Shown: positions 6,824-6,870 of the stretch, in pieces
Position numbering within the stretch: the stretch's first letter is position 1
Layout of the letters: every line of letters begins with the position of its first letter
NCBI GenBank assembly: GCA_015061765.1
Contig: SUVZ01000204.1
Coordinates: 1 to 6,870, forward strand
Direction of reading: 5' to 3'
DNA length: 6,870 nt
DNA from: Lentisphaerota bacterium
Lineage (GTDB): Bacteria > Verrucomicrobiota > Kiritimatiellia > RFP12 > UBA1067
The notes under the pieces: generated by a model
The model's input: the letters and a program-made list of their open reading frames with translations, nothing else
What the model was told of the DNA's origin: nothing
Database searches by the model: none
Program-made: the position numbers and the translations under genes

Positions 6824-6863
6824 GTTGCATTGAATCCGCCTTATAGGCGGGGGTTGCATTCAC
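6824..6863. repeat. Second, imperfect hairpin unit related to the first
   Basis: A GC-rich hairpin, CCGCCT-TAT-AGGCGG (6836-6850), is followed by GGGGTTGCATTCAC, ending at 6863. This right half matches the right half of the 51-bp palindrome (GCGGGGCGTCGCATTTAC, 6790-6807) apart from one inserted base and two C/T changes. The left flank (GTTGCATTGAAT, 6824-6835) is not the full complement of the right arm: only GAAT and ATTC can pair outside the core. It therefore looks like a diverged or partly deleted copy of the same element. The unit may continue past the window edge. Confidence 0.55.
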
Positions 6864-6870
6864 TCTGCCT

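Overview
The window carries four complete protein-coding genes, all on the minus strand, and two gene-poor ends. Read in the direction of transcription (right to left) they are secDF (a SecD-SecF fusion), tsaC (threonylcarbamoyl-AMP synthase), a fused rpiB-glyA gene (ribose-5-phosphate isomerase B joined to serine hydroxymethyltransferase) and rimO (ribosomal protein S12 methylthiotransferase). All four are intact and keep most or all of the family signature residues. There are no RNA genes, insertion sequences, CRISPR arrays, phage genes or defence genes that I can support. This is a housekeeping segment, not an accessory island.

The organism is a bacterium with fairly GC-rich genes, AT-richer spacers and ordinary sigma70-type promoters. 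A one-piece SecDF, an RpiB-SHMT fusion and a tsaC - rpiB - glyA order recalling Bacillus ywlC - ywlF - glyA are the main clues. I would guess the Planctomycetota-Verrucomicrobiota-Lentisphaerota-Kiritimatiellota group. This is inference, of low to moderate confidence, because no marker gene for the phylum is present.

Layout: 1-377 is a gene-free stretch downstream of rimO with a 10-bp direct repeat at 20-bp spacing. rimO (378-1628) starts with GTG and overlaps the rpiB-glyA stop by 4 nt. rpiB-glyA (1625-3292) has a good promoter just upstream (3322-3350). A 193-nt spacer separates it from tsaC (3486-4037). Between tsaC and secDF is a perfect 12-bp inverted repeat (4065-4097). secDF (4106-6664) has a near-consensus promoter (6702-6730). 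The right end (6740-6870) holds a 51-bp palindrome and a second, related, imperfect hairpin unit.

The genes serve general growth functions: membrane protein export (SecDF), tRNA t6A37 modification (TsaC), pentose-phosphate and one-carbon metabolism (RpiB-SHMT) and ribosome modification (RimO). There are probably two transcription units, secDF-tsaC and rpiB-glyA-rimO. The points most worth a second look are the enzyme fusion with an altered RpiB active-site loop, the palindromic intergenic units at the right end, and the strong hairpin without a U-tract between secDF and tsaC.
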